A program made the position numbers and the translations under genes. The notes beneath the pieces are model-generated. The model was not told where the DNA came from and did no database searches. It saw only the letters and a program-made list of their open reading frames with translations. Below, piece by piece: positions 34,715 through 43,355 of a DNA stretch of 64,000 nt. The DNA lies in assembly GCF_037152535.1 (NCBI RefSeq), contig NZ_JBBCMA010000001.1:744001-808000 (forward strand), in the 5' to 3' direction. The stretch is from Leclercia sp. AS011 (GTDB lineage: Bacteria; Pseudomonadota; Gammaproteobacteria; Enterobacterales; Enterobacteriaceae). How positions within the stretch are numbered: position 1 is the stretch's first letter; the number at the start of each line of letters is the position of its first letter.

Positions 34715-36775
34715 ATGGGCAGGTTATTTACGCAACTCAATTTTCTGCACGGTGCGGACTATAATCCGGATCAGTGGCTCGGTCAGCCCGATATTCTTGA
34801 GAAAGATATCGCGATGATGAAGGAAGCCAAATGCAACGTGATGTCAGTAGGGATATTTAGCTGGTCTAAACTTGAGCCTGCTGAAGGGGAATACCAGTTT
34901 GGCTGGCTGGATAGCGTTCTGGATACGCTTTATGCCAACGGAATATATATCTTTCTGGCAACACCCAGTGGGGCAAGACCTGCCTGGGTATCGGAAAAAT
35001 ACCCTGAGGTGTTACGGACCAATAGCGATTTAACGAAAAACCTGCACGGGGAACGCCATAATCACTGTGTTTCATCCCCCGAATATTTACGCCTGACCGG
35101 TAAAATTAACACCCAGCTGGCGAAACGTTATGCGCATCATCCTGCGGTACTGGCCTGGCATATCTCCAATGAGTATGGCGGCGACTGCCACTGTGAGATC
35201 TGCCAGCAGGCCTTCCGTGACTGGCTGAAAAAGAAGTATCAGACGTTAGAGAACCTGAATCAGCGCTGGTGGAGTGCATTCTGGAGCCACGAATATTCCA
35301 GCTGGAGCCAGATCCATTCCCCAGGGCCGCTGGGGGAGCAGTCCGTTCACGGGCTGAACATTGACTGGCGGCGCTTTATGAGTGAGCAGGTGGCGCTATT
35401 TTGTCGCCATGAGATTGAGGCGGTCAAACCCTTCAATCCTGCGTTACCCGCCACCACAAACTTCCATGGGGCGTTCAGCGATTACGATTACTGGCGTCTT
35501 GCGCAGGAGGTGGATTTCATCTCATGGGACAGTTATCCGGAGTGGCACAAGCCGCAAAAGCAGCAGGAAACCGCAGGCTACACGGCCTTTACCTTTGACC
35601 TGATGCGAAGCCTTAAACCCGGGCTGCCGTTCCTGCTGATGGAGTCCACGCCCGGCACTACCAACTGGCAGGCCGTCAGCAAGTTGAAAAGGCCCGGGAT
35701 GCACCTGCTCTCGGCGATGCAGGCGGTGGCTCACGGTTCCGACTCGGTGCAATATTTCCAGTGGCGAAAAAGCCGCGGTTCGGTCGAAAAATTACACGGC
35801 GCGGTTGTGGATCATGTCGGCCATCTCAATACCCGCGTCGGGCAGGATGTGAAGCAGGTAGGGGCGGCGCTGGAAAAACTGGCACCTGCAGCAGGGGCGG
35901 ATTACCGGGCTGAAGTGGCGATGGTCTATGACTGGGATAACCGCTGGGCGGTAAACGACGCCGCCGGGCCGCGTAACTGTGGCATTAAGTTTGAAGAGAC
36001 GGTGCAGCAGCACTATCAGGCGCTCTGGCAGCAGAGTATCCCGGTGGATATCGTTTCCCAACAGTCCGATCTCAGCCCATACCGGGTGATCGTCGCCCCG
36101 ATGCTCTATATGGTGAATGAGGCTTTCGCCGAACGTGTGAGCCAGTTTGTGGCGGCGGGCGGGGTATTTATCGCCACCTACTGGACCGGTATCGTCAACC
36201 CGGATGACCTGTGCTTCACCACCGGGTTCCCCGGTCCTTTACGGGATGTATTAGGTATCTGGTCGGAAGAGATCGACGGTCTGTACGAAGGCGAAACGAA
36301 TCAGATCGCTATCACGTCATCCACCTGGAGCCGCACGGGACGGGCGTATGAATGTCGGGAACTGTGCGATCTCATTCACGCGGAAACGGCAGACGTGCTG
36401 GGCGTATATCAACAGGATTTTTATGCGGGCAGGCCAGCCGCCACCCGTAACCTGTATGGCAAAGGGCAGGCGTACTATCTCGCGGCCAGAACCGGAAGCG
36501 ACTTCCTGCAAGATTTTTATCAGATGATTGCGCATGAGTACGGTATTACTGCCTCCACCACTATGCAGCTGCCGGAAGGGGTGGTCGCCACAGCAAGATA
36601 CCGCGAAGGGCAGGCGTATATTTTTGTACAGAACTATAGCGACCAGGCCGTCACGCTTGATTTGAGCGAAGAGAGTCGGGAGCTGACACCCTTACTTAAG
36701 GGCGACGTGCTCAGGGATCATCGCTATCCACTGCCTGGGTTTGGCGTTGAGGTGTTTATGGCGGGAAACAAATAA
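34715..36775 (+). CDS. Beta-galactosidase, glycoside hydrolase family 42
   Basis: A 686-residue GH42 beta-galactosidase, cytoplasmic, without signal peptide. Catalytic residues are E153 (acid/base, WHISNEYGG) and E310 (nucleophile, LLMESTPG). The zinc-type cysteine cluster is present: C118, C158, C160 and C163 (GGDCHCEIC). The N-terminal TIM barrel (about 1-385) is followed by a trimerisation domain (about 390-600) and a small beta domain. Two GTG codons (34709, 34712) precede ATG 34715 in frame; AAGGGAGGT at 34702-34710 fits the ATG best. Together with the symporter it forms a galacto-oligosaccharide utilisation unit. Confidence 0.94.
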   Translation: MGRLFTQLNFLHGADYNPDQWLGQPDILEKDIAMMKEAKCNVMSVGIFSWSKLEPAEGEYQFGWLDSVLDTLYANGIYIFLATPSGARPAWVSEKYPEVLRTNSDLTKNLHGERHNHCVSSPEYLRLTGKINTQLAKRYAHHPAVLAWHISNEYGGDCHCEICQQAFRDWLKKKYQTLENLNQRWWSAFWSHEYSSWSQIHSPGPLGEQSVHGLNIDWRRFMSEQVALFCRHEIEAVKPFNPALPATTNFHGAFSDYDYWRLAQEVDFISWDSYPEWHKPQKQQETAGYTAFTFDLMRSLKPGLPFLLMESTPGTTNWQAVSKLKRPGMHLLSAMQAVAHGSDSVQYFQWRKSRGSVEKLHGAVVDHVGHLNTRVGQDVKQVGAALEKLAPAAGADYRAEVAMVYDWDNRWAVNDAAGPRNCGIKFEETVQQHYQALWQQSIPVDIVSQQSDLSPYRVIVAPMLYMVNEAFAERVSQFVAAGGVFIATYWTGIVNPDDLCFTTGFPGPLRDVLGIWSEEIDGLYEGETNQIAITSSTWSRTGRAYECRELCDLIHAETADVLGVYQQDFYAGRPAATRNLYGKGQAYYLAARTGSDFLQDFYQMIAHEYGITASTTMQLPEGVVATARYREGQAYIFVQNYSDQAVTLDLSEESRELTPLLKGDVLRDHRYPLPGFGVEVFMAGNK

Positions 36776-36791
36776 GCGGCTTCCCTGTAAC

Positions 36792-36821
36792 AAAAAAATC
36801 CACGCTTAGGCGTGGATTTTT
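36792..36821. terminator. Bidirectional terminator between the GH42 and GAPDH genes
   Basis: AAAAAAATCCACGC, loop TTAG, GCGTGGATTTTT: a symmetrical A-tract/stem/T-tract hairpin serving two converging genes. Its arms are identical to those of the hairpin at 40832-40861. Confidence 0.93.
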
Positions 36822-36843
36822 AGTGGGGCGCAGGTGCGTCAAA

Positions 36844-37854
36844 TTATACGCCTTTGCGGTCCATCAGCAGGGCCAGATCAACCAGCCGATTCGAGAATCC
36901 CCATTCGTTGTCATACCACGCGAGGATCTTCACCATCTTGCCGCCTATCACCAGGGTGGATAGCCCATCGATAATGGAGGAGCGCGGATCGCCCTGGTAA
37001 TCGCTGGAGACCAACGGCTCATCGCTGTAGCCCAGGATCCCTTTCAGTGGCCCGCTCGCCGCCGCGCTGCGAAAGGCATTGTTAACCTCGTCGACAGTCA
37101 CGTCCCGGCTCAGGGTAACGGTCAGATCGACGATGGAAACGACCGGTACCGGCACGCGCAGCGAATAGCCCGTCAGTCGGCCATCAAGCTCCGGAATCAC
37201 TTTACCCAGCGCCTTCGCCGCCCCGCTGGAGTAGGGCACAATCGACAGCGCCGCCGCACGGGCACCGCGAAGATCTTTTTCCGGCTGGTCGTGCAGCGCC
37301 TGGCTGTTGGTGTAGGCGTGGGTGGTATTCATCAGCCCGTGCTCAATGCCAAACTGCTGGTGCAGCACCTGCGCTGCGGGTGCCAGGCCGTTAGTGGTGC
37401 AGCTCCCGTTACTGACCACGTAATGTTGCGCCGGATCGTACAGGGTGTCGTTGACTCCCATGACTACCGTCAGATCGTCGTTTTTACCCGGTGCGGAGAT
37501 GATGACGCGCTTTGCACCGCCGCTGTGAATATGGACCGCCGCCTTCTCGCGCTCGGTGAAAAAGCCCGTGGCCTCGATAACTACCTCTACGCCTGCCTCA
37601 GCCCAGCGGATGTTTGCCGGGTCGCGTTCGCTGAAGACGGTGATACGTTGACCATCCACCTGCAGCGCCCCTTCACCGGCTTCGACGGCTACCGGCAGGG
37701 TGCCGAGCAGGGAGTCGTATTTCAACAAGTGGGCGAGGGTTTTGCTGTCCGTCAGATCGTTAATCGCTGCAATATGAATATCCGGATTGCCCAGCGCAGC
37801 GCGTAAGAAATTACGTCCGATCCTGCCGAAACCGTTAATACCGACCTTAACCAT
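36844..37854 (-). CDS. Glyceraldehyde-3-phosphate dehydrogenase paralogue (type I)
   Basis: A 336-residue GAPDH. The NAD-binding start VGINGFGRIGRNFLRAAL is normal, the catalytic cysteine is C152 in SNGSCTTN, and the partner histidine is H179 (NTTHAYTNSQ). The common form of the active-site motif is SNASCTTN, so the A-to-G change at 150 is unusual but is next to, not in, the catalytic pair. It is probably a second, GapC/GapB-like enzyme, since the main glycolytic gapA lies elsewhere in this group. AGGAG precedes the ATG (37854). It is followed on the same strand, 78 bases upstream, by a GlxA-type regulator, and may be co-transcribed with it. Confidence 0.9.
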   Translation of the reverse strand: MVKVGINGFGRIGRNFLRAALGNPDIHIAAINDLTDSKTLAHLLKYDSLLGTLPVAVEAGEGALQVDGQRITVFSERDPANIRWAEAGVEVVIEATGFFTEREKAAVHIHSGGAKRVIISAPGKNDDLTVVMGVNDTLYDPAQHYVVSNGSCTTNGLAPAAQVLHQQFGIEHGLMNTTHAYTNSQALHDQPEKDLRGARAAALSIVPYSSGAAKALGKVIPELDGRLTGYSLRVPVPVVSIVDLTVTLSRDVTVDEVNNAFRSAAASGPLKGILGYSDEPLVSSDYQGDPRSSIIDGLSTLVIGGKMVKILAWYDNEWGFSNRLVDLALLMDRKGV

Positions 37855-37932
37855 GATTCACTCCTTCTCTGTGATCTCTGGAGTTACTGTAGGCGGCAGG
37901 TGTAATGGCGTAAATGACAAAAAAGGATCACA

Positions 37933-38904
37933 TTACGCCATTTTGCGGCTATGAAAACGCTGGCGGTACTCGCCCGGTGTCAGGTGGAGCTGTTTTTCGA
38001 ATACCCGCCGCAGGTTGATGCTGGTGCCAAACCCGCTCTGCTCTGCGATGCGCTCCAGCGGCTCTTTGGTTTGCTCCAGCAGGTGTCGCGCCGCAGCCAG
38101 ACGCGCCTCGGTGACGTAGCGGGCCGGGGATGCGCCGGTGTCGCGGGTGAATACCCGGGTAAAATTACGCGGACTCATCGCGGCCTTTTCCGCCAGCTTT
38201 TCCACGCACAGATCCGCCGTGAGGTTTTGCAGGATCCAGCCCTGCAGCTCTGCAATCGGGCCAGAGGCACCGGGCTGCGGCAGATGATAGCGGCTGAACT
38301 GCAGCTGTCCGCCGGGGCGGCGCAGATACATCACCATGTCCTGCGCGACGTCCCGGGCGAGGCTAAAGCCGTAGTCCTCCTCAACCAGCGCCAGCGTCAG
38401 ATCGAATCCGGTGCTGACGCCACCGGAGGTCCAGATCGGGCCGTCCTGGATATACAGCGGGCCGCTTTCCACTTTTACCTGCGGCCAGCTGTTTTGCAGG
38501 GTTTCCAGCAGACGCCAGTGGGTGGTTGCCCGTCGGCCATCCAGCACGCCGGCCTGCGCCAGAAGCAGTGCGCCTCCGCAGACCGAAGCAATACGCCGCG
38601 CGTGTGGCGCAGCGAGATGCAGCCAGTCGACCACCGCCGTGCTCTCCTGCGCGTTGAGCCCGCGTCCGGTAATGATGATGGTGTCGAGCGGCTCGCGCGG
38701 ATCAAGCTCCGGCAGGCGATAGTCGGCCAGCAGGTTCAGGCCGGACTGACCGTGGATCACCTGATGGGGCTGGGTTGTGGCGATAATTATCCGATAGCAG
38801 GGGCCTTCCGGACGCAGCAGGTTGGCCTGGGTCAGAATGTCGGCGATACCGGCGGCCTCAAACAACATGCCGCCGTCGGGTACGATAATCAGGATCTTCT
38901 TCAT
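37933..38904 (-). CDS. GlxA-family AraC-type transcriptional regulator
   Basis: A 323-residue regulator: DJ-1/PfpI-like sensor domain (about 1-175; SVCGGALLLAQAGVLDGRRATTHWRLLE) and AraC-type double helix-turn-helix (about 215-315; VEKLAEKAAMSPRNFTRVF, LERIAEQSGFGTSINLRRVF). It differs clearly from the FtrA-like protein at 31141, so the two are paralogues rather than a duplication. It is divergent from the desaturase/PhnD-like operon, which is its most likely target. AGGA lies close before the ATG at 38904. Confidence 0.88.
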   Translation of the reverse strand: MKKILIIVPDGGMLFEAAGIADILTQANLLRPEGPCYRIIIATTQPHQVIHGQSGLNLLADYRLPELDPREPLDTIIITGRGLNAQESTAVVDWLHLAAPHARRIASVCGGALLLAQAGVLDGRRATTHWRLLETLQNSWPQVKVESGPLYIQDGPIWTSGGVSTGFDLTLALVEEDYGFSLARDVAQDMVMYLRRPGGQLQFSRYHLPQPGASGPIAELQGWILQNLTADLCVEKLAEKAAMSPRNFTRVFTRDTGASPARYVTEARLAAARHLLEQTKEPLERIAEQSGFGTSINLRRVFEKQLHLTPGEYRQRFHSRKMA

Positions 38905-39048
38905 GTCCTGAAAAGTACCTTTATTACAGAATAAGTCAATCTCTGTTGTGCAGGCCTGGGCTTGTCGTGCCTGTTTTGTGGCAAAGCAATGCGATTTAAG
39001 TTCGTTGTCATTTCAGGCGGGATGCCGGAGGGTTACAACATCTTATCT

Positions 39049-40029
39049 ATGACGGTGGCGTCTGAAGGAATGGCCCTCTATTTACACTCACAACAGCGCG
39101 AGCAGATCCGTCGCCTTTCCACCAGCCTGCTGTGGCGCAGCGAAATGCCGACCTGGCTGCTGATGGTGGCGATTTATGGCGGCTGGTTTACCACGCTGGC
39201 GTACTGGCAGACGCTCGGTCTGCTGCCGGCGACCCTGCTGCTGATCCTTTTTAGCACCTGGTACATGTCGCTCCAGCATGAGCTAATCCACGGCCATCCC
39301 ACGCGTTTTCCCTGGCTTAACCAGCTGTTTGGCACCTTGCCGCTGGCGGTCTGGTACCCCTATGGCCTCTATCGGGATTCCCATCTGGCGCACCATCGTC
39401 AAGACAGTCTGACCGTACCGGTGGATGATCCCGAATCCTATTACTTTACCCCGGCGAGCTGGGCGCGCATTTCACCCTGGCACAGGCGGGCGATCCAGGC
39501 CCGCAATACCTTTGGTGGTCGGCTGCTGCTGGGGCCGCTGATGGATATTGGCCAGACGCTCGGCAGCGCGCTGTCGGCATTTCGCCAGCTGCAGTATGCG
39601 GCGATGACGATGTGGCTGGTGCACGGGGTACTGCTTGCTGCGCTTTTCTGGTGGATGGCGCATCAGGGATTCTCGCCGCTCTGGTTTGTGCTGGCGGTAA
39701 GCTACCCGGCGCTGGCCCTGACCAAAGTGCGTTCTTTTCTCGAGCACCGGGCGGCGGACGATCCCCTCGCGCGTTCGGTCATTAACGAGGCCGGGGCGTT
39801 CTGGCAGCTGCTGTTTTTAAATCTCAACTACCATTCAGTACATCACGATCTGCCCGGCGTGCCCTGGTACGGACTGAAAGCCATCTATCGGCAACATCGT
39901 GAGGCGTATCAGCAGCGAAACCAGGATTTTGTGGTCCAGGGCTACGGCCAGTGGTTGCGCCATTTCTGGCGGACACCGGTGGATGTCACGGTCCATCCCG
40001 GCATTGAAGGAGGTGAAGGCCATGAGTGA
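39049..40029 (+). CDS. Membrane fatty-acid desaturase-like protein
   Basis: A roughly 326-residue membrane di-iron protein. The three histidine boxes of membrane desaturases/hydroxylases are present: HELIHGH, HLAHH and HSVHH, with hydrophobic segments before, between and after them. Enterobacteria normally make unsaturated fatty acids anaerobically and lack such enzymes, so this is an accessory trait. The start is uncertain: ATGs at 38962, 39022, 39049 and 39070 are in frame and none has an ideal ribosome binding site; the first histidine box is unaffected. It overlaps the PhnD-like gene by 8 bases. Substrate unknown; alkane or carotenoid hydroxylases share the boxes. Confidence 0.82.
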   Translation: MTVASEGMALYLHSQQREQIRRLSTSLLWRSEMPTWLLMVAIYGGWFTTLAYWQTLGLLPATLLLILFSTWYMSLQHELIHGHPTRFPWLNQLFGTLPLAVWYPYGLYRDSHLAHHRQDSLTVPVDDPESYYFTPASWARISPWHRRAIQARNTFGGRLLLGPLMDIGQTLGSALSAFRQLQYAAMTMWLVHGVLLAALFWWMAHQGFSPLWFVLAVSYPALALTKVRSFLEHRAADDPLARSVINEAGAFWQLLFLNLNYHSVHHDLPGVPWYGLKAIYRQHREAYQQRNQDFVVQGYGQWLRHFWRTPVDVTVHPGIEGGEGHE

Positions 40030-40822
40030 GACGCTGGCGTTTCCCATGTATGACATTAACCACGCGGACACAGAGGCCCTCTACCGGGCGGTGCAACAGC
40101 TGCTGATAGCCCACGGCGTGGCGGTAACCGAACAGGCACCCTCGTTTCCCGGGGACGAGCTGCTGGCGCACTGGCGAAATCCCGGCCTGGTGCTGAGTCA
40201 GACCTGCGGCTTTCCGCTGGTGACTGCGTTGCCGGAGGTGCAGGTTGTGGGCTGTTTTCACTACACTGCGCCAGGCTGCGAGGGAGAGTTTTATCGCAGC
40301 CTGCTGGTGGCACGGGCACAGGATAGCGCTAAAACGCTGGCCGATTTTCGCGGCCAGCGGGTGGTGTGCAACGCTCCTGATTCGCAGTCAGGGTACAACG
40401 TACTGCTGAAGATGGTGGCTCCGCTGGCAGAGCAGGGCCGTTTTTTCTCCGGCGTAACCTTTAGCGGCAGCCATCGCCAGTCGCTGATCGCGCTCCGGCG
40501 CGGTGAGGGCGATATCGCCGCCATCGACTGCGTGACCTGGGCCCTGTTGCAGCGCCATGAACCTGAGCTGCAGGCCGGGCTGGCGGTTATTGGCCGCAGC
40601 CCGCTGGCACCGGGTCTGCCTTTGATAACCGCTGCCAGTACCTCATCGGATACCCTACGGGCCATACGCGCCGCGCTTACGGACCTGGTGAGCGCGCCGC
40701 ACTATCGGGAGATCTGTTCGGCCCTGTTTATTGGTGGCTTTAGCGAAGCGACACGCCAGTTATGGGAGGTATTGCTGGACTGGCGTCGGCAGGCCGCAGA
40801 GGCGGGTTTGCATCAGCTTTGA
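40022..40822 (+). CDS. PhnD/SsuA-type substrate-binding protein lacking a signal peptide
   Basis: A 266-residue protein of the phosphonate/transferrin-like periplasmic-binding family (PhnD superfamily): LVLSQTCGFPLVTAL, RGQRVVCNAPDSQSGYNVLLKM, SGSHRQSLIALRRGEGDIAAIDCVTWALL. The usual N-terminal signal peptide is missing: it starts MSETLAFPMYDINHADTEAL. The ATG at 40022 has GGAGGTGAAGG upstream, so the start is secure and the protein should stay in the cytoplasm. No ABC permease or ATPase gene is next to it. Its role may be ligand sensing or delivery to the desaturase, with which it is translationally coupled; this is inference. Confidence 0.82.
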   Translation: MSETLAFPMYDINHADTEALYRAVQQLLIAHGVAVTEQAPSFPGDELLAHWRNPGLVLSQTCGFPLVTALPEVQVVGCFHYTAPGCEGEFYRSLLVARAQDSAKTLADFRGQRVVCNAPDSQSGYNVLLKMVAPLAEQGRFFSGVTFSGSHRQSLIALRRGEGDIAAIDCVTWALLQRHEPELQAGLAVIGRSPLAPGLPLITAASTSSDTLRAIRAALTDLVSAPHYREICSALFIGGFSEATRQLWEVLLDWRRQAAEAGLHQL

Positions 40823-40831
40823 GCGCGATAT

Positions 40832-40861
40832 AAAAAAATCCACGCCGGGGCGTGGATTTTT
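40832..40861. terminator. Bidirectional terminator between the PhnD-like gene and ychF
   Basis: AAAAAAATCCACGC, loop CGGG, GCGTGGATTTTTT. The same arms occur in the hairpin at 36792, four kilobases away. Confidence 0.93.
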
Positions 40862-40878
40862 TGTCTGTCTGGCAGCGA

Positions 40879-41973
40879 TTAGACGTTAAACAGGAAGTTC
40901 ATCACATCGCCATCTTTAACGATGTAGTCTTTCCCTTCAGCACGCATCTTGCCCGCTTCTTTCGCGCCTTGCTCACCCTTGTAGGTGATGAAGTCTTCAA
41001 AGGCGATCGTCTGCGCACGGATAAAGCCTTTCTCGAAGTCGGTGTGGATCTTGCCTGCGGCCTGTGGAGCAGTCGCGCCAACAGGGATGGTCCATGCACG
41101 CACTTCTTTCACGCCCGCGGTGAAGTAGGTCTGCAGGTTCAGCAGTTCGTAACCGGCGCGGATCACGCGGTTCAGACCTGGCTCTTCCAGACCCAGCTCG
41201 GCCATGAACTCTTCACGGTCGGCATCGTCCAGCTCGGCGATATCAGATTCCACCGCGGCACAAACCGCTACCACCACAGAACCTTCGGCAGCTGCGATCT
41301 CACGCACTTTGTCGAGGTACGGGTTGTTTTCAAAACCGTCTTCGTTGACGTTAGCGATATACATGGTTGGCTTCAGGGTCAGGAAGCTCAGGTATTTGAT
41401 CGCCGCTTTGTCTTCTTCGGTCAGGTTTTTCAGGGCGCGCAGCATGCCGGCGTTTTCCAGCTGTGGCAGACATTTTTCCAGCGCAGCCTGTTCCGCTTTC
41501 GCGTCTTTGTCGCCGCCTTTGGCTTTCTTCTGCACGCGGTGCAGAGCGCGCTCGCAGGTGTCGAGGTCAGACAGCGCCAGCTCGGTGTTGATCACTTCGA
41601 TATCGTCAGCCGGATCCACTTTGTTGTTCACGTGGATGATGTTGTCGTTTTCAAAGCAACGAACAACGTGGCCGATGGCTTCGGTTTCACGGATGTTGGT
41701 CAGGAACTGGTTGCCCAGGCCTTCACCTTTGGACGCGCCTTTTACCAGACCGGCGATGTCCACGAACTCCATGGTGGTGGGCAGAATACGCTGCGGCTTA
41801 ACGATCTCCGCCAGCTGGTCCAGACGCGGATCGGGCATTGGCACGACACCGGTGTTTGGCTCGATGGTGCAGAACGGGAAGTTAGCCGCTTCGATGCCCG
41901 CTTTAGTCAGCGCGTTAAACAGGGTGGATTTGCCAACGTTAGGCAGACCAACGATACCGCATTTGAATCCCAT
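40879..41973 (-). CDS. ychF: Redox-regulated ATPase YchF (Obg family)
   Basis: A 364-residue cytoplasmic P-loop protein that binds ATP rather than GTP and associates with the ribosome. Walker A is GLPNVGKS (9-16). The [20 protein letters not shown] switch region, the NVNE motif that replaces NKxD, a coiled-coil insertion (about 130-200) and a C-terminal TGS domain ending [12 protein letters not shown] are all present. Length and sequence match E. coli YchF. It lies downstream of pth on the same strand, as in E. coli. Confidence 0.98.
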   Translation of the reverse strand: MGFKCGIVGLPNVGKSTLFNALTKAGIEAANFPFCTIEPNTGVVPMPDPRLDQLAEIVKPQRILPTTMEFVDIAGLVKGASKGEGLGNQFLTNIRETEAIGHVVRCFENDNIIHVNNKVDPADDIEVINTELALSDLDTCERALHRVQKKAKGGDKDAKAEQAALEKCLPQLENAGMLRALKNLTEEDKAAIKYLSFLTLKPTMYIANVNEDGFENNPYLDKVREIAAAEGSVVVAVCAAVESDIAELDDADREEFMAELGLEEPGLNRVIRAGYELLNLQTYFTAGVKEVRAWTIPVGATAPQAAGKIHTDFEKGFIRAQTIAFEDFITYKGEQGAKEAGKMRAEGKDYIVKDGDVMNFLFNV

Positions 41974-42099
41974 TTCTGAATCACCTTAATGTCTTGATAT
42001 TCAACACGTTAACATTAACGAGTCGAAGAAAAGTAAATAACTTCGCCTATTATACACGTAACCCGCAGCCTGCGGGGCAAAAAAGGCGTGACGCGCCGG

Positions 42100-42684
42100 T
42101 TATTGCGCTTTGAAAGCGTGCAGACGGTTGGTGGCTTTGGTTAAGCCATCCTGCAGCCAGATTTCAGTGCAACGCACCGCTTCGTCTACCGCTTCGTCGA
42201 TCAGTTTCTGTTCCGAAACCGGCGGCTTACCCAGCACAAAGCCGACAACTTTGTTTTTATCGCCCGGATGACCAATACCGACGCGCAAACGGTGAAAATT
42301 GGGGTTATTGCCCAGCTTGCTGATGATGTCTTTTAAACCGTTATGCCCGCCGTGACCGCCGCCGAGTTTGAATTTTGCCACGCCCGGCGGCAGATCCAGT
42401 TCGTCGTGGGCGACCAGGATCTCGTCCGGGTTGATCCGGTAGAAGGTCGCCAGGGCAGCAACGGCTTTGCCGCTTAAGTTCATAAACGTGGTCGGCACCA
42501 GCAGACGCACATCGGCTCCGGCCAGGTTCACGCGGGAGGTATAGCCGAAGAACTTCGGTTCCTCGCGCAGGGGCGCGCGCAACCGCTCGGCCAGCAGATC
42601 AACATACCAGGCACCCGCATTGTGGCGGGTCGCCGCATATTCCGCGCCAGGGTTGGCCAGGCCGACAATCAGTTTAATCGTCAC
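42100..42684 (-). CDS. pth: Peptidyl-tRNA hydrolase
   Basis: A 194-residue enzyme that frees tRNA from prematurely released peptidyl-tRNA. The catalytic histidine and partners are visible ([46 protein letters not shown]). The frame is open to 42747, but GTG 42684 gives the E. coli N-terminus [13 protein letters not shown] and the same 194-residue length, so the start is GTG. It is followed by ychF after a 126-base spacer. Confidence 0.97.
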   Translation of the reverse strand: MTIKLIVGLANPGAEYAATRHNAGAWYVDLLAERLRAPLREEPKFFGYTSRVNLAGADVRLLVPTTFMNLSGKAVAALATFYRINPDEILVAHDELDLPPGVAKFKLGGGHGGHNGLKDIISKLGNNPNFHRLRVGIGHPGDKNKVVGFVLGKPPVSEQKLIDEAVDEAVRCTEIWLQDGLTKATNRLHAFKAQ

Positions 42685-42958
42685 GTTTTTGTTCCTGAAA
42701 GTGCTAAGTCTGGCGCGTAGTGTACTGTCTGCCGCGTCGCTTGACAAAATTCTGCGCGCCGTCGCGTTGAATCTGAATAATACCGTGCCTGAACCATTAG
42801 AATTTCATGCTACTCAAAGGCTTATTTGTAAAGTTTTGTTGCCCCGATGTGCGTAAATGTGATCCCTCACGCAATCACTAAAAGGGGTGGTGTCTATACT
42901 TTACACACAAGGATTAGGGAGATTATTTCCCTGCAACCCAAAGCTCCGGAGGTGACAC

Positions 42959-43234
42959 ATGAAACGCAGAAACGCTTCGTTACTCGGTAACGTGCTAATG
43001 GGGTTGGGATTGGTGGTCATGGTTGTTGGCGTCGGTTACTCCATTTTAAACCAGCTGCCGCAGCTTGACCTGCCGCAATACTTCGCACATGGTGCGATCC
43101 TGAGCATCTTCCTGGGGGCCGTATTGTGGCTGGCGGGTGCCCGCGTCAGCGGTCATGAGCAGGTTTGCGACAGATACTGGTGGGTACGCCACTACGATAA
43201 GCGCTGTCGTCGCGATCAGCATAAACACAGTTAA
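42959..43234 (+). CDS. ychH: Stress-induced inner-membrane protein YchH
   Basis: A 91-residue small membrane protein with two transmembrane segments (about 8-30 and 45-62) and a basic C-terminus (WWVRHYDKRCRRDQHKHS). It matches E. coli YchH in sequence and position, divergent from pth. YchH is described as stress- and biofilm-related, mechanism unknown. GGAGGTGA precedes the ATG at 42959, and a terminator follows. Confidence 0.94.
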   Translation: MKRRNASLLGNVLMGLGLVVMVVGVGYSILNQLPQLDLPQYFAHGAILSIFLGAVLWLAGARVSGHEQVCDRYWWVRHYDKRCRRDQHKHS

Positions 43235-43257
43235 TGCGCTGACCCAAAGAACACCGA

Positions 43258-43287
43258 AACGGCTCCCTCTGGAGTCGTTTTTTTTTG
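43258..43287 (+). terminator. Rho-independent terminator of ychH
   Basis: AACGGCTCC pairs with GGAGTCGTT across a CTCT loop and runs into a tract of T bases. Confidence 0.92.
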
Positions 43288-43355
43288 CATCGCGTATTGA
43301 CCCTCACGTAACGTAAGGCTCCAGAGTGACGCCACTGGCATAAGAAGGAGCCGTT

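Noticed and set aside
40852..41979. A 375-codon plus-strand frame opposite ychF
   Set aside because: Exact antisense of a highly conserved gene; it begins in the terminator and has no ribosome binding site.
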